From contig NZ_AUJY01000002.1 in NCBI RefSeq assembly GCF_000424465.1, forward strand, positions 248,001 to 312,000: a stretch of DNA of 64,000 bases, given 5' to 3'. The position numbers and the translations under genes are program-made. This document shows, in pieces, positions 48,648 to 57,392 of this stretch. Position 1 is the stretch's first letter, and every line of letters begins with the position of its first letter. The notes beneath the pieces were generated by a model that saw only the letters and a program-made list of their open reading frames with translations, was not told the origin of the DNA and ran no database searches. This DNA is from Butyrivibrio hungatei NK4A153 (GTDB taxonomy: Bacteria; Bacillota; Clostridia; Lachnospirales; Lachnospiraceae).

Positions 48648-50114
48648 ATGAAATACGAGAGAACGCAAAGAGTATTGAATTGGGGAATGGTGATCGTGTC
48701 GGTTCCGATTATCGCGTTTTTGATAGGGACGATCGTAAGGGCAGCCATGTTTGTTGTGCCGGTATCGGATGATTATTGGTACGCGGTATCGGGAATCGGA
48801 GTCGATGGATTCTTTGATCGAATTGTTTCTGCATGTAAGTTTGCACATGAGGCGTACAGGCATGAACAGGGCGCATATTTCACTTCATTTATAGGTTCGT
48901 TTTTTAATCCCATAATATACGGCGGCTTTTCTGCAATGAAGGTCACTATGGTGATCAATGCGGTGCTTGTCTTTGCGGCGGTTATATTCTTGACCGGTGT
49001 CATAATGAAGAAAACTGCGGATGTTGGCGTGCATGTTGTATTATTTGTGATCGTGATCGCAGTGTTTCCGCTTACGGCGTATGATTCGTTCAGGGAAGTG
49101 TTTTACTGGTTTTCCGGAGCCTGTGCGTATGGGGTTCCCATTTCATTTGGACTTACGTCGATCGGTCTTTTTATCATTTATAACCTTAACAAGGAAGTTG
49201 CGCTGACAGGAAGAGAACCGTTGGTTCTTGCGGCAATACTCGGAGCGGCGACGGTCGGAGCATCCCTTGCAATAACGGGGATATTTGTGTATTTTCTTTT
49301 GTGTACTATTATCTATTTTGCGATTAAGAGAAGAAGACTTGAAAAAGATAATATGATAGTATTTATTACATGTCTTGCAGGGGCGGTTATCAATATGATC
49401 GCGCCGGGGAATTTGACGGGACATGGAATTGAAAACAGCGGCGCAGTTGATGTAAAAGCCGGAATCGGTTATGCGGCAGAGCATTATAAGTATGTGGTAA
49501 GGTGGCTTTTTTTTAACAGGAATTATCTTGTTCTTGTTATCAGCCTTATGGTTGTCGGATATCTTATCTATGACAGGATAAAGCTTTGCAAGACAGCTTG
49601 GATAGTGGTCGGAGCTATGCTTTTTGCTTCTCCGATGGTAACGGCTTTTGCGCAGGTAATGGGATATGGCATGGAGCAGATTCCGAACGGATGCTTTTTT
49701 ATCACAGTGATGGCTACGACTGCCGCATTTGATAATCTGGCATTGTTTATCGGATGGTTAATGGGAAGAGCTTTGAAAGGACATAAGAAGATGTCCGTTC
49801 TTGCGGTTCTTTATGCAATTATTTTCGTGTGCTTTATAGCGACACCTTTTTCACCCGGAAAGTATAGCGTTGTTATGCTTAACAAGAAGCTTTATAGTGG
49901 TGAACTTCAAAAAAATTATGTTGAGACAAAGAAACTTACAGACAGCTTTGCAAATATGAAAGATAAGGATGTTAAAGTTGATGTCCCGACAAATCCTGAA
50001 ACTATCGGGGATTTTTATTCCTTCTTTTTGCTTGACGATCCGGACAGCAGGATCAACAGTGATGTGGCAAAGGTATACGGATTGAGCTCTATATCCAATA
50101 TAAGAGAGGAATGA
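48648..50114 (+). CDS. DUF6056-like polytopic membrane protein
   Basis: About 488 residues with about eleven hydrophobic helices. The first outer loop has FVVPVSDDYWYAV, a paired-Asp motif like that in GT-C-type glycosyltransferases and DUF6056 proteins; FREVFYWFSGACAYGVP is also family-like. The C-terminal ~80 residues lie outside the membrane. The start is uncertain: ATG 48648 is preferred, with only GCGGG upstream, whereas an earlier in-frame start at 48597 would overlap the preceding gene by 35 bases. Probably a lipid-linked sugar transferase or polymerase; not established. Confidence 0.7.
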   Translation: MKYERTQRVLNWGMVIVSVPIIAFLIGTIVRAAMFVVPVSDDYWYAVSGIGVDGFFDRIVSACKFAHEAYRHEQGAYFTSFIGSFFNPIIYGGFSAMKVTMVINAVLVFAAVIFLTGVIMKKTADVGVHVVLFVIVIAVFPLTAYDSFREVFYWFSGACAYGVPISFGLTSIGLFIIYNLNKEVALTGREPLVLAAILGAATVGASLAITGIFVYFLLCTIIYFAIKRRRLEKDNMIVFITCLAGAVINMIAPGNLTGHGIENSGAVDVKAGIGYAAEHYKYVVRWLFFNRNYLVLVISLMVVGYLIYDRIKLCKTAWIVVGAMLFASPMVTAFAQVMGYGMEQIPNGCFFITVMATTAAFDNLALFIGWLMGRALKGHKKMSVLAVLYAIIFVCFIATPFSPGKYSVVMLNKKLYSGELQKNYVETKKLTDSFANMKDKDVKVDVPTNPETIGDFYSFFLLDDPDSRINSDVAKVYGLSSISNIREE

Positions 50115-50121
50115 TGCAGTA

Positions 50122-51675
50122 ATGAGAAATAAGAGAAATAAAAGAGAAGATTTTGATATATACAGCGATGATGATTTTGATATCTTCGCAGGAGACAGTA
50201 TGGAAGAATTCGAAAACGATGATGACTTCAGAGACGCCGACGATTATGAAGATGAAGCCGGATATGACGGCGATTACAGAGATGATTATGAAAACGACGG
50301 CTATAGGGATGACTATGAGGATGATTACGCAGAGGGCTTTGAAGAAGGCTATGAAGATGACTTCAAGGATGACTTCTATGATTTTGATAAAGAGAATGTA
50401 AGATCGTCGGGAAAAAGAGGCCGTTCCGACGATTATGAAGAATATGAAGACGATTATCCTGCAGACTACGAAGATGAAGATCATGATGATGAGCTTTTTG
50501 AAGACTACGAGGATGACGGGCAGGAGGACGAGTATATGAGAGATTACAAAGGCAGCAGACGTAAGGATAGTCGGTCGAAACGTTACAGAGATGATTATGA
50601 CGATGAAGAGTATTATGAGGATAGCAGGAGCGTAAGGAGAAGCGGGAAGAGAGGATACTCCGAGGATGATGACGACGGAGACTACGAGAAAAAAGGTAAG
50701 ATTCCGCGTTGGGCTCACTTTGTTGTATTAGGTGTAATTGTAGCTATTGTCTTATATTTTGTTTTGCAGATCGTGAAATGGGATCACAGCAGTATTGAGC
50801 TGAAAGAGTCCGATGAAAAAAATATTTCTGCAGAGCTTCAGGATTTTATCACCTATAGATCTGACGAGCAGAAGGCAGGACATAAGGATGACGGTGAAGA
50901 GACGATACTTATGGTCGGAAATGACGCTATTACCCATGATCTGGGAGATACGGGAATTGCCGCTCAGATTGAAAAGGCTTCAGGTGCGAAATGTATAGCT
51001 GCGGGATTTCCCGAGACTACCGTTGCGCGTTCAGCAAACGGCAACGATCCTCTTGATGCTTTCTGTTTCCCGAGCGTAATAGATGCAATCACAAGCGGAG
51101 ATTATTCCAAACTTCACGAGGCTACAAGTTCTGTTGATAATTCTTCAATGTTTGAAGACAGTATAAAAACACTTGAAGATGTCGATATGGATAAGGTTGA
51201 TACTCTGGTTATCTACTACAATGCGCAGGATCTTCTTAAGGGAAGAATCGGTAGAAACCCTGACAACCAGTTTGACGAAGTGACATATAACGGAGCGCTT
51301 GCTACCGGAATTAAAAAGATTCAGGAAAAGTATCCTTATATGAGGATTATAGGTATGACCGTTACTTTCTGTTACGGCTTTGACAAGGACGGAAATGTAG
51401 TTGCGGGAGATAAGCTTGAACTTGGAAACGGTGATCTTTTCCAGTATTACCTTGGAATGATGACGGTTTGCTCAGAGGCTGAGAATCCCGGCGTAAGTGT
51501 TGTTGACAATTATAACGGAGATATTTCTGAAGAAAACAGTAAGGATCTTCTTGTTGACAATATTCATGTAAATGCCGAATGTAATAAGAATATAGCGGAG
51601 CATTTTGCGGAAGTCTTTAAGAATATTGTAGATACAGAAAAAGGAACGGGAGAAGAAGGGGAATCGGAAGAATGA
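50122..51675 (+). CDS. membrane protein with acidic Asp/Tyr/Glu-rich cytoplasmic tail and degenerate SGNH-like domain
   Basis: 517 residues. Residues 1-195 are extremely rich in Asp, Glu, Tyr and Arg (DDYEDDYAEGFEEGYEDDF and similar), without signal peptide. One helix (about 199-218, HFVVLGVIVAIVLYFVLQIV) follows, then an outside domain (about 255-500). That domain has the layout of SGNH proteins: ETILMVGND at the block-I place, LVIYYNAQDL at block III, and DNIHVN (Asp-x-x-His) at block V. The GDS/GSS serine is missing (GND). It may be a non-catalytic binding or scaffolding relative of MBOAT partners. The acidic tail resembles that of the GH25 protein at 52571. The next gene overlaps by four bases (ATGA). 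Confidence 0.75.
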   Translation: MRNKRNKREDFDIYSDDDFDIFAGDSMEEFENDDDFRDADDYEDEAGYDGDYRDDYENDGYRDDYEDDYAEGFEEGYEDDFKDDFYDFDKENVRSSGKRGRSDDYEEYEDDYPADYEDEDHDDELFEDYEDDGQEDEYMRDYKGSRRKDSRSKRYRDDYDDEEYYEDSRSVRRSGKRGYSEDDDDGDYEKKGKIPRWAHFVVLGVIVAIVLYFVLQIVKWDHSSIELKESDEKNISAELQDFITYRSDEQKAGHKDDGEETILMVGNDAITHDLGDTGIAAQIEKASGAKCIAAGFPETTVARSANGNDPLDAFCFPSVIDAITSGDYSKLHEATSSVDNSSMFEDSIKTLEDVDMDKVDTLVIYYNAQDLLKGRIGRNPDNQFDEVTYNGALATGIKKIQEKYPYMRIIGMTVTFCYGFDKDGNVVAGDKLELGNGDLFQYYLGMMTVCSEAENPGVSVVDNYNGDISEENSKDLLVDNIHVNAECNKNIAEHFAEVFKNIVDTEKGTGEEGESEE

Positions 51676-52037
51676 AAAAGAACAGTATAGCCGGTATTTT
51701 TCAGTTGCAGGGAGCAGTTATTGTCTATTCTCTTTCGACTGTTGCTGCTAAATGCGCTTCCGAATATCCGACATTATCTCTCGGATGGATTGGCTTTTTT
51801 GCACTTGAATTTGTTGTTTTGGCAATTTATGCCGTTATATGGCAGCAGGTTATTAAGAAATTCCAGCTCTCTATAGCTTATTCCAATAAGGCAGTAACAT
51901 TGATGTGGTCAATGCTCTGGAATTTTGTTATTTTCTCGGAGAGCATTACACCCGGAATGGTGATCGGCGTTCTTATTGTTATCGCCGGAGTTATAGTTAT
52001 GAACAGTTCATCGGAGGAGGAAGCGGAAAGTGTATAA
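51672..52037 (+). CDS. SMR/EamA-like small membrane transporter subunit, first of a pair
   Basis: 121 residues with four helices, one SMR-type half transporter. It starts in the ATGA overlap with the preceding stop and ends in an 8-base overlap with the next, similar-sized membrane gene. Two adjacent unequal SMR-like subunits are the pattern of ArnE/ArnF-type flippases for undecaprenyl-linked amino sugars and of paired drug/metabolite transporters. SLSTVAAKCASEYPTLSLG is the first loop region, and the C-terminal tail is acidic. A lipid-linked-sugar flippase role is inferred from pairing and the glycan neighbourhood. Confidence 0.75.
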   Translation: MKKNSIAGIFQLQGAVIVYSLSTVAAKCASEYPTLSLGWIGFFALEFVVLAIYAVIWQQVIKKFQLSIAYSNKAVTLMWSMLWNFVIFSESITPGMVIGVLIVIAGVIVMNSSSEEEAESV

Positions 52038-52386
52038 GTATTTTTTAATGATGCTTTTGGCTGAGCTTATAGCATCCTCTTCTCAGATCTTTTTGAAGAT
52101 GAGTTCGAAAAAGAGCTATCCATCGGCCATAAGGGAGTATCTTAACTGCCTTGTTATAGGTGGGTATTCGCTGCTTATGGTGTCAATGGTCATTACGGTG
52201 GTCTTTGGCTATAATAAAGAAAAACTTGGATATATGGGAACGGTAGTAATGGAGCCCATAAGCTATGTTTTTGTATTGATCCTGTCGAGGATTGTTTTTA
52301 AGGAAAAGATATCGAAGAGAAAGATTGTGGGGATGAGTCTCATTATATGTGGGATTGCAGTCTTTTTCCTAAATAAACCAATGTAA
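52030..52386 (+). CDS. SMR/EamA-like small membrane transporter subunit, second of a pair
   Basis: 118 residues, four helices. AELIASSSQIFLKMSSKK has the conserved first-helix Glu and the Lys-rich loop of SMR/EamA halves, and VMEPISYVFVLILSRIVFKE matches the third-to-fourth helix region with the conserved Pro. The start is GTG 52030, overlapping the previous stop, with GGAGGAGGAA upstream. Probably a heterodimer with the preceding product. A weak hairpin, GCAGATT/AATCTGC, lies about 11 bases after the stop (52397-52419), without a T-run. Confidence 0.75.
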   Translation: MYKYFLMMLLAELIASSSQIFLKMSSKKSYPSAIREYLNCLVIGGYSLLMVSMVITVVFGYNKEKLGYMGTVVMEPISYVFVLILSRIVFKEKISKRKIVGMSLIICGIAVFFLNKPM

Positions 52387-52464
52387 AAAAGAAAATGCAG
52401 ATTGGGGGCGTGAATCTGCGATATACGATATATAGAAATAAAAAATCCGAATGATAACAAAAAG

Positions 52465-52493
52465 TTGTTATTGTATTTCGAAAATGTTAAAAT
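52465..52493 (+). promoter_or_regulatory. putative sigma-A promoter for the GH25 gene
   Basis: TTGTTA (52465-52470), 17 bases, TAAAAT (52488-52493), about 78 bases before the GH25 start. It fits a new transcription unit beginning after the SMR pair. Confidence 0.55.
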
Positions 52494-52570
52494 GCTATAT
52501 ATGGTATAGGGGGTTATCGAGGGAGGATATATTTAGTTACGTAAATTGATCAATCGTACGAGGAGTGTAT

Positions 52571-55500
52571 ATGAAAAAGATAACTAAGCGCGGATTATTT
52601 GTCGGCCGCAAAACTTCTAAAGACAGAAAAAGACGAGACAACAGGGAATATAGGGAAGAATACGACAGAGATGTTCGTGACGATCGTGAGTACAACGGAT
52701 ATGATGATTATGTAGATGATCGTGGATATGATGATCGTCGCTATGACAGGGAGTATGAGGTTTTTGATGATAATCGCGATTACAAAGTTGAGAGCGATTA
52801 TGATGATTACGATTGCGACCGCGATTATGAAGACAATAAAGATTACGTAGATAGCCGCAAATACAGTGATGCAGGCTATGACTACGACAGAAGATATGAA
52901 AAAGAAGATTATGATAGGGATTATGCCGATGATGATCGTGACTACGAAAACGGAGATGATTACGGTCACGGATATGCGGATGATGATCGCTATTATTCAA
53001 ATAATGCCCGCGGTTATGACGATGAAGTTCGCGGGTATGAGCGCATGATTGATGAAAAGTATGATGATTCTAATTATGACAGAGATTATGCGGATGACGA
53101 TCGCGACTATGCGGAAGATGACAGGCAATTTAAGAGTACCGATCTTGCAAGCGCATTTAATGGCGATAATGAGTATGATACAAGATATTGCGACAGTGAT
53201 TATGAGTATGACGGCGGATATGATGACAGATATGATAATGAAGAATTCGGCCGTGGACATAAGGCATCTAAGAAGGGTGCACGCAGATCCGGAAAGACAA
53301 GAAAGAGTCTGAGTGCGGTAGAAAGAACTGCAGCAGTTGTTGCTGTTGTGATTCTTGGTGGTGCGATCGCGACAGGAGTTTTCTATACAAAAGCGCTTGG
53401 CAGAAGTCATGAGATCAGTGCTTTTGCAGATGTCGGATCGACTATGAGCGATGTTCAGATTGTTGGACAGAGCGGACTTGTTGCGGTTGCCGATGCTCAA
53501 AAAGCAAAGCAGATGACCGCTAATATCATTGATGAAGCAAAAGAAGAAAAGGTTGAAGAAGTAGTAGAAGAGAAGGTAGAGGAAGAAGTTACCGGCGGAA
53601 AGGTAAGCTTTAGTGTTTCTTCTATCAAGAGCGACCTTAAGATAAAGTTTATCGGAAGTAACAAGAAGCTCGTTGCAAAAGTTCCTTTTAAGGTGACTGT
53701 TGAAACTCCCGACGGATCTAAAGTTGATTACGAGGATGACGATAAAGACGGTATCATCTATAAAAAGGATATGAAACCCGGCACATATAAGGTTACACCA
53801 AATGCGCTTCCTGCCGAGTTTTCACAGTACATCCTTGATACATCTACAAAGTCTGTAACCGTAAAAGACAAGGTAGAGATGAAGCCGGTTGATGTCAGCA
53901 ACGAGGTTAAGAAAGAATCACAGATCAACGTTGCAAAAGAAGATACAGCGGTAAAGAACGTTGTGGAATCAACACTTAAAGATACTGTTGAATATGTTGA
54001 GAGTGAGAAGATTCCTGCAGACGGATCGGCTGCCGATAAAAACGGTACATATAAGGAAATTGATAAAAACAGTATTGCTGATCCTATGTCACAGTCATCG
54101 ATAATTGACTTCACTAACTTTAGGACTGTTGCGTTGTTTACTACTGATAGTTCTACTTTACCGGATGCCGACTCGGATAATAGAAGCGGCGACGATTCAA
54201 GTGATGACAGCAAAAATGCTAATAAGGATGCAGCAAGTACAGGATTGAATGGCGGAGGAAGTAACAAGACTTCATCTGAAGATGAAGATGCAGCCAAATT
54301 AGCTAAAGAGAAAGAAGAAAAAGAAAAGCGGGAAGCAGCAGAGGCGGAGGCTTCAAGAATTAAGAAAGAAAAAGAAGAAAAAGAGAGGCAGGAAGCAGCG
54401 GCAGAAGCTTCCAGATTAGCCCAAGAAGCTGCAGATAAAAAAGCGAAAGACGATGCTGCTGCGGCAGAGGCTTCAAGACTTAAGCAGGAAGCTGACAAGA
54501 AGGCACTTCTTGAGAAAAACGGCAAGGTTCCTGTAAAAGAGACAGCAATAACACTTACTGAAGGTGATAAAAAGGCTATAGAAACAAAAGTATCCGGATT
54601 GGTGATTCAGATTACTTCTGACAATACAGGATGCGTATCATGTAGTGGAAATACAATTACTGCCGTGGCTAAGGGAACAGCAAAACTGACTGTTACAGCA
54701 GAGAATTATCAAACTGAATATATCACTGTAACTGTTAATGCCAAGAAAGCCGGAGATCTTCCTATCAATTTCAAGAAGATCACACTCGTACAGGATGAGA
54801 AGACAAATATCGGAATAAATGCAAATGATTATCCGGGATTCTCAGGAAAAGCGAAAGATGCTTCTATCGTAGGCGTTTCAGGAACAGAACTTCAGGGTAA
54901 GAAAGCCGGAAAGACAACGGTCACATATACTGCAACCGGATACAATGCATTTGATGTTGAGGTAACGGTAGTAGATAAGAAGGCACTTCTTAAGACTCGC
55001 GATGGTGAGCAGGTTTATGTAAAGAGCTCAGAAGGTGGCTTCAGAGAGGCAACATATGCCGATTACTATAACAAAGAGAATTTCTTCCTTAAGGACAAGG
55101 GAGAGGGCAACTTCAAATACAAAGGCTGGCAGACAATAAACGGAAAGACTTATTACTACAACAAGAACTGTGAGTACGTAACAGGTAAGCAGGTTATTCA
55201 GGGTGTTGAGTACGTATTTGGAAGCGACGGTGTCCTTACAACTTCTGCGGGAGCAAGAGGAATCGATGTAAGTAAGTGGAACGGTTCTATAGACTGGAAG
55301 GCTGTAAGAAACGAAGGAATCGAATTCGCTATCATCAGATGCGGTTACAGAGGTTCATCTCAGGGTGCACTTATCGAGGATCCTACTTTCAGAACTAATA
55401 TTAAGGGCGCTCAGGCAGCGGGACTTAAGGTTGGTGTTTATTTCTTTACACAGGCTGTAAACGAAGCGGAAGCTGTTGAAGAAGCTTCAATGGTAATAGA

Positions 55501-55840
55501 GCTTTGTAAGGGATATGGACTTTCATTCCCTGTGTATCTTGACGTAGAGGGAAGTAACGGCCGAGGCGATACTATCAGTGCTGAGCAGAGAACTGCCAAC
55601 ATCAAGGCATTTTGCGGAACAATCCAGAATGCGGGATACAAGGCCGGCGTATACGCAAACAAGACATGGTTTACAAGCAAGATCAAGACCAATCAGATTA
55701 CAAACTACAAGATCTGGCTTGCGCAGTATGCTGCAAATCCTACATATAACGCTACAAGATTTGATATGTGGCAGCATACATCAAAGGGTAAAGTGTCCGG
55801 TATTTCCGGAAATGTTGACCTTAACATTTTGTACAGATAA
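52571..55840 (+). CDS. membrane-anchored GH25 lysozyme with acidic Asp/Tyr/Arg-rich cytoplasmic tail
   Basis: 1089 residues. Order: basic start and a cytoplasmic tail (about 15-235) made of Asp/Tyr/Arg repeats such as RDYADDDRDYAEDD; basic patch; one helix (about 253-273); an outside region with an SpaA/CnaB-like beta segment (about 345-425); Asp/Ser spacer; Ala/Glu/Lys-rich helix (about 570-650); two Ig-like (Big2-type) domains (about 650-805); a glucan/choline-binding-type repeat (GWQTINGKTYYYNKN, about 850-890); GH25 (about 895-1089). GH25 residues: GIDVSKWNGSIDW (Asp) and VYLDVEGS (Asp/Glu). It cuts peptidoglycan beta-1,4 bonds. GAGGAG before ATG 52571 sets the start. Confidence 0.9.
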   Translation: MKKITKRGLFVGRKTSKDRKRRDNREYREEYDRDVRDDREYNGYDDYVDDRGYDDRRYDREYEVFDDNRDYKVESDYDDYDCDRDYEDNKDYVDSRKYSDAGYDYDRRYEKEDYDRDYADDDRDYENGDDYGHGYADDDRYYSNNARGYDDEVRGYERMIDEKYDDSNYDRDYADDDRDYAEDDRQFKSTDLASAFNGDNEYDTRYCDSDYEYDGGYDDRYDNEEFGRGHKASKKGARRSGKTRKSLSAVERTAAVVAVVILGGAIATGVFYTKALGRSHEISAFADVGSTMSDVQIVGQSGLVAVADAQKAKQMTANIIDEAKEEKVEEVVEEKVEEEVTGGKVSFSVSSIKSDLKIKFIGSNKKLVAKVPFKVTVETPDGSKVDYEDDDKDGIIYKKDMKPGTYKVTPNALPAEFSQYILDTSTKSVTVKDKVEMKPVDVSNEVKKESQINVAKEDTAVKNVVESTLKDTVEYVESEKIPADGSAADKNGTYKEIDKNSIADPMSQSSIIDFTNFRTVALFTTDSSTLPDADSDNRSGDDSSDDSKNANKDAASTGLNGGGSNKTSSEDEDAAKLAKEKEEKEKREAAEAEASRIKKEKEEKERQEAAAEASRLAQEAADKKAKDDAAAAEASRLKQEADKKALLEKNGKVPVKETAITLTEGDKKAIETKVSGLVIQITSDNTGCVSCSGNTITAVAKGTAKLTVTAENYQTEYITVTVNAKKAGDLPINFKKITLVQDEKTNIGINANDYPGFSGKAKDASIVGVSGTELQGKKAGKTTVTYTATGYNAFDVEVTVVDKKALLKTRDGEQVYVKSSEGGFREATYADYYNKENFFLKDKGEGNFKYKGWQTINGKTYYYNKNCEYVTGKQVIQGVEYVFGSDGVLTTSAGARGIDVSKWNGSIDWKAVRNEGIEFAIIRCGYRGSSQGALIEDPTFRTNIKGAQAAGLKVGVYFFTQAVNEAEAVEEASMVIELCKGYGLSFPVYLDVEGSNGRGDTISAEQRTANIKAFCGTIQNAGYKAGVYANKTWFTSKIKTNQITNYKIWLAQYAANPTYNATRFDMWQHTSKGKVSGISGNVDLNILYR

Positions 55841-55864
55841 TAAATGTGAATATAGGTACAATAT

Positions 55865-57373
55865 ATGAGTAACATCAACAAGGACAAAGGATTGGAATCT
55901 TTTAAGGTTCTGTCCTTTGTTTTGCCTTTAATTTTTTATATCGGAATTGCGGTTTTGGACGGCCCTGTATGGTGCGTTGATTCCCGGAGCTATGTAAGCA
56001 TGGATTTCTCAAGAGAGCCTGTTTACCCGCTTTTTTTGGCGCTTATCAGAAAGATATTTGAAACCTTTAAATTCTCAGGCGAATATAAGGGGCAACCTTC
56101 ATATCTTTTCTGTGCCGTGATAATTCAAAGCCTATTGTGGGTATATGCGTCGTGGCGGCTGGGAAATAAAGTCTGCAATGTTGCAAGCCATTATCTGAAG
56201 ACAGGTGGTGCTTTGTTTCTTGGATACGCGGGTGTCTTTTCGCAGATGGCGGTTGCATCGCTTAACAGATTTGCAGCCAAAAGAGGCTCGATGTATTCTG
56301 AGAGCATTATGACCGAATCACTTGCAATTCCTCTCTTTGTTGTTTTCACAATAGAGCTGTGGAATTTGCACAGAGTGTATCTTCAGAGAAATCTCGTGAG
56401 AGTATTCGTCCTCGCGATTCTTATTGCAAGTATCAGAAAACAGATGCTTATCTGTCTTATTTTATGGGGCTTTTCGGCATTTGTAATTTATCTTTTTATA
56501 AACAGGCAGGAAGGCATACATAAGTTTTTTATAACCATGCTTATGATAGTTGCGGCTATTGCAAGTATAAAAGGAATTGACAGAATGTATAATTCGGCTC
56601 TTCGCGGAAGGTTTGTTGAACATATCGGAAACAACAAGGGCGGACTTGATACGGTTTTATATACGGCAAGAAGCGAGGATGCGGACCTTTTTAAAGATTA
56701 TGAGGGCTATCCGGATCTCGATGCGTTATATACGGATATTTTTAATGCCTGTAATGAGCAGCAACTTAACATAGAATATGCTCCGGGTTATGAAAAGAGA
56801 GATCAGGCAAATGTATTTAATTCGGACTGGGCAGCGATGGCATCTCATTATGCGGAGAGCTATGATGTCATAGGTTTCGATATCGTGCAGGTTAAGTGTG
56901 ATGAATATGTTGCAAGTCATTTTCCGGGACTTGAGCTGTGTGATGCTCAGCTAAAAGAAGATGAGATAGAGGGAATTCTTTTTAAAACTCTTTTAAAACA
57001 CGCCTTTGAGAGAATAAAAAAAGGCGACGGCAAGGCAATAATATATGTATTTACCGCAAATGTACTTAAAGCGTTTGTAATATCTGTTGCAAATATCAGT
57101 CCGAAGATTCTTATTCCGATATCATTCTTTATGTATCTGCTGTTTTTGACTTCGTTTGTGCTCTTGTTCCTGAGCAGCGTTTTTGGAAATCGTGGAAATG
57201 AAAAGGATGTGAAGGTTGATTTTTTGCTGTTTGCGTTTCTTGCGCTTTCGGGAATTGCAATAAACTCTGTGGTTACGGGATCCATGATATTCCCGCAGCC
57301 CAGATATATGTGCTACGGTATGGGACTCTTCTACTTGGCACTGACTTGTGATATAATAGCCACGAAAAAATGA
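55865..57373 (+). CDS. polytopic membrane protein, GT-C-like layout, unknown function
   Basis: 502 residues with about ten hydrophobic helices. The first outer loop contains CVDSRSYVSMDFSREPVYPL, recalling the Asp plus ArgxProxTyr-type loops of GT-C glycosyltransferases. A large outer loop at about residues 235-370 separates early and late helices. No known family motif is certain. It lies 24 bases after the GH25 gene and 19 bases before rmlB, so it may be co-transcribed with the rhamnose genes and use a polyprenyl-phosphate sugar. No strong binding site precedes ATG 55865 (only TAGG). Confidence 0.65.
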   Translation: MSNINKDKGLESFKVLSFVLPLIFYIGIAVLDGPVWCVDSRSYVSMDFSREPVYPLFLALIRKIFETFKFSGEYKGQPSYLFCAVIIQSLLWVYASWRLGNKVCNVASHYLKTGGALFLGYAGVFSQMAVASLNRFAAKRGSMYSESIMTESLAIPLFVVFTIELWNLHRVYLQRNLVRVFVLAILIASIRKQMLICLILWGFSAFVIYLFINRQEGIHKFFITMLMIVAAIASIKGIDRMYNSALRGRFVEHIGNNKGGLDTVLYTARSEDADLFKDYEGYPDLDALYTDIFNACNEQQLNIEYAPGYEKRDQANVFNSDWAAMASHYAESYDVIGFDIVQVKCDEYVASHFPGLELCDAQLKEDEIEGILFKTLLKHAFERIKKGDGKAIIYVFTANVLKAFVISVANISPKILIPISFFMYLLFLTSFVLLFLSSVFGNRGNEKDVKVDFLLFAFLALSGIAINSVVTGSMIFPQPRYMCYGMGLFYLALTCDIIATKK

Positions 57374-57392
57374 AAAGGAAAGGTATACTTTG

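Noticed and set aside
50089-50718. 209-residue hydrophobic minus-strand frame opposite the acidic tail
   Set aside because: GAT/GAA codons read backwards give Ile/Val/Phe runs, so the apparent membrane protein is an artefact of the Asp/Glu-rich tail. The same applies to 52595-52969.
53758-54525. 255-residue minus-strand open frame opposite the GH25 gene
   Set aside because: It lies wholly over the Ala/Glu/Lys-rich coding region, is composed of Ser/Ala/Leu runs produced by the complementary codons, and has no binding site or homologous motif.
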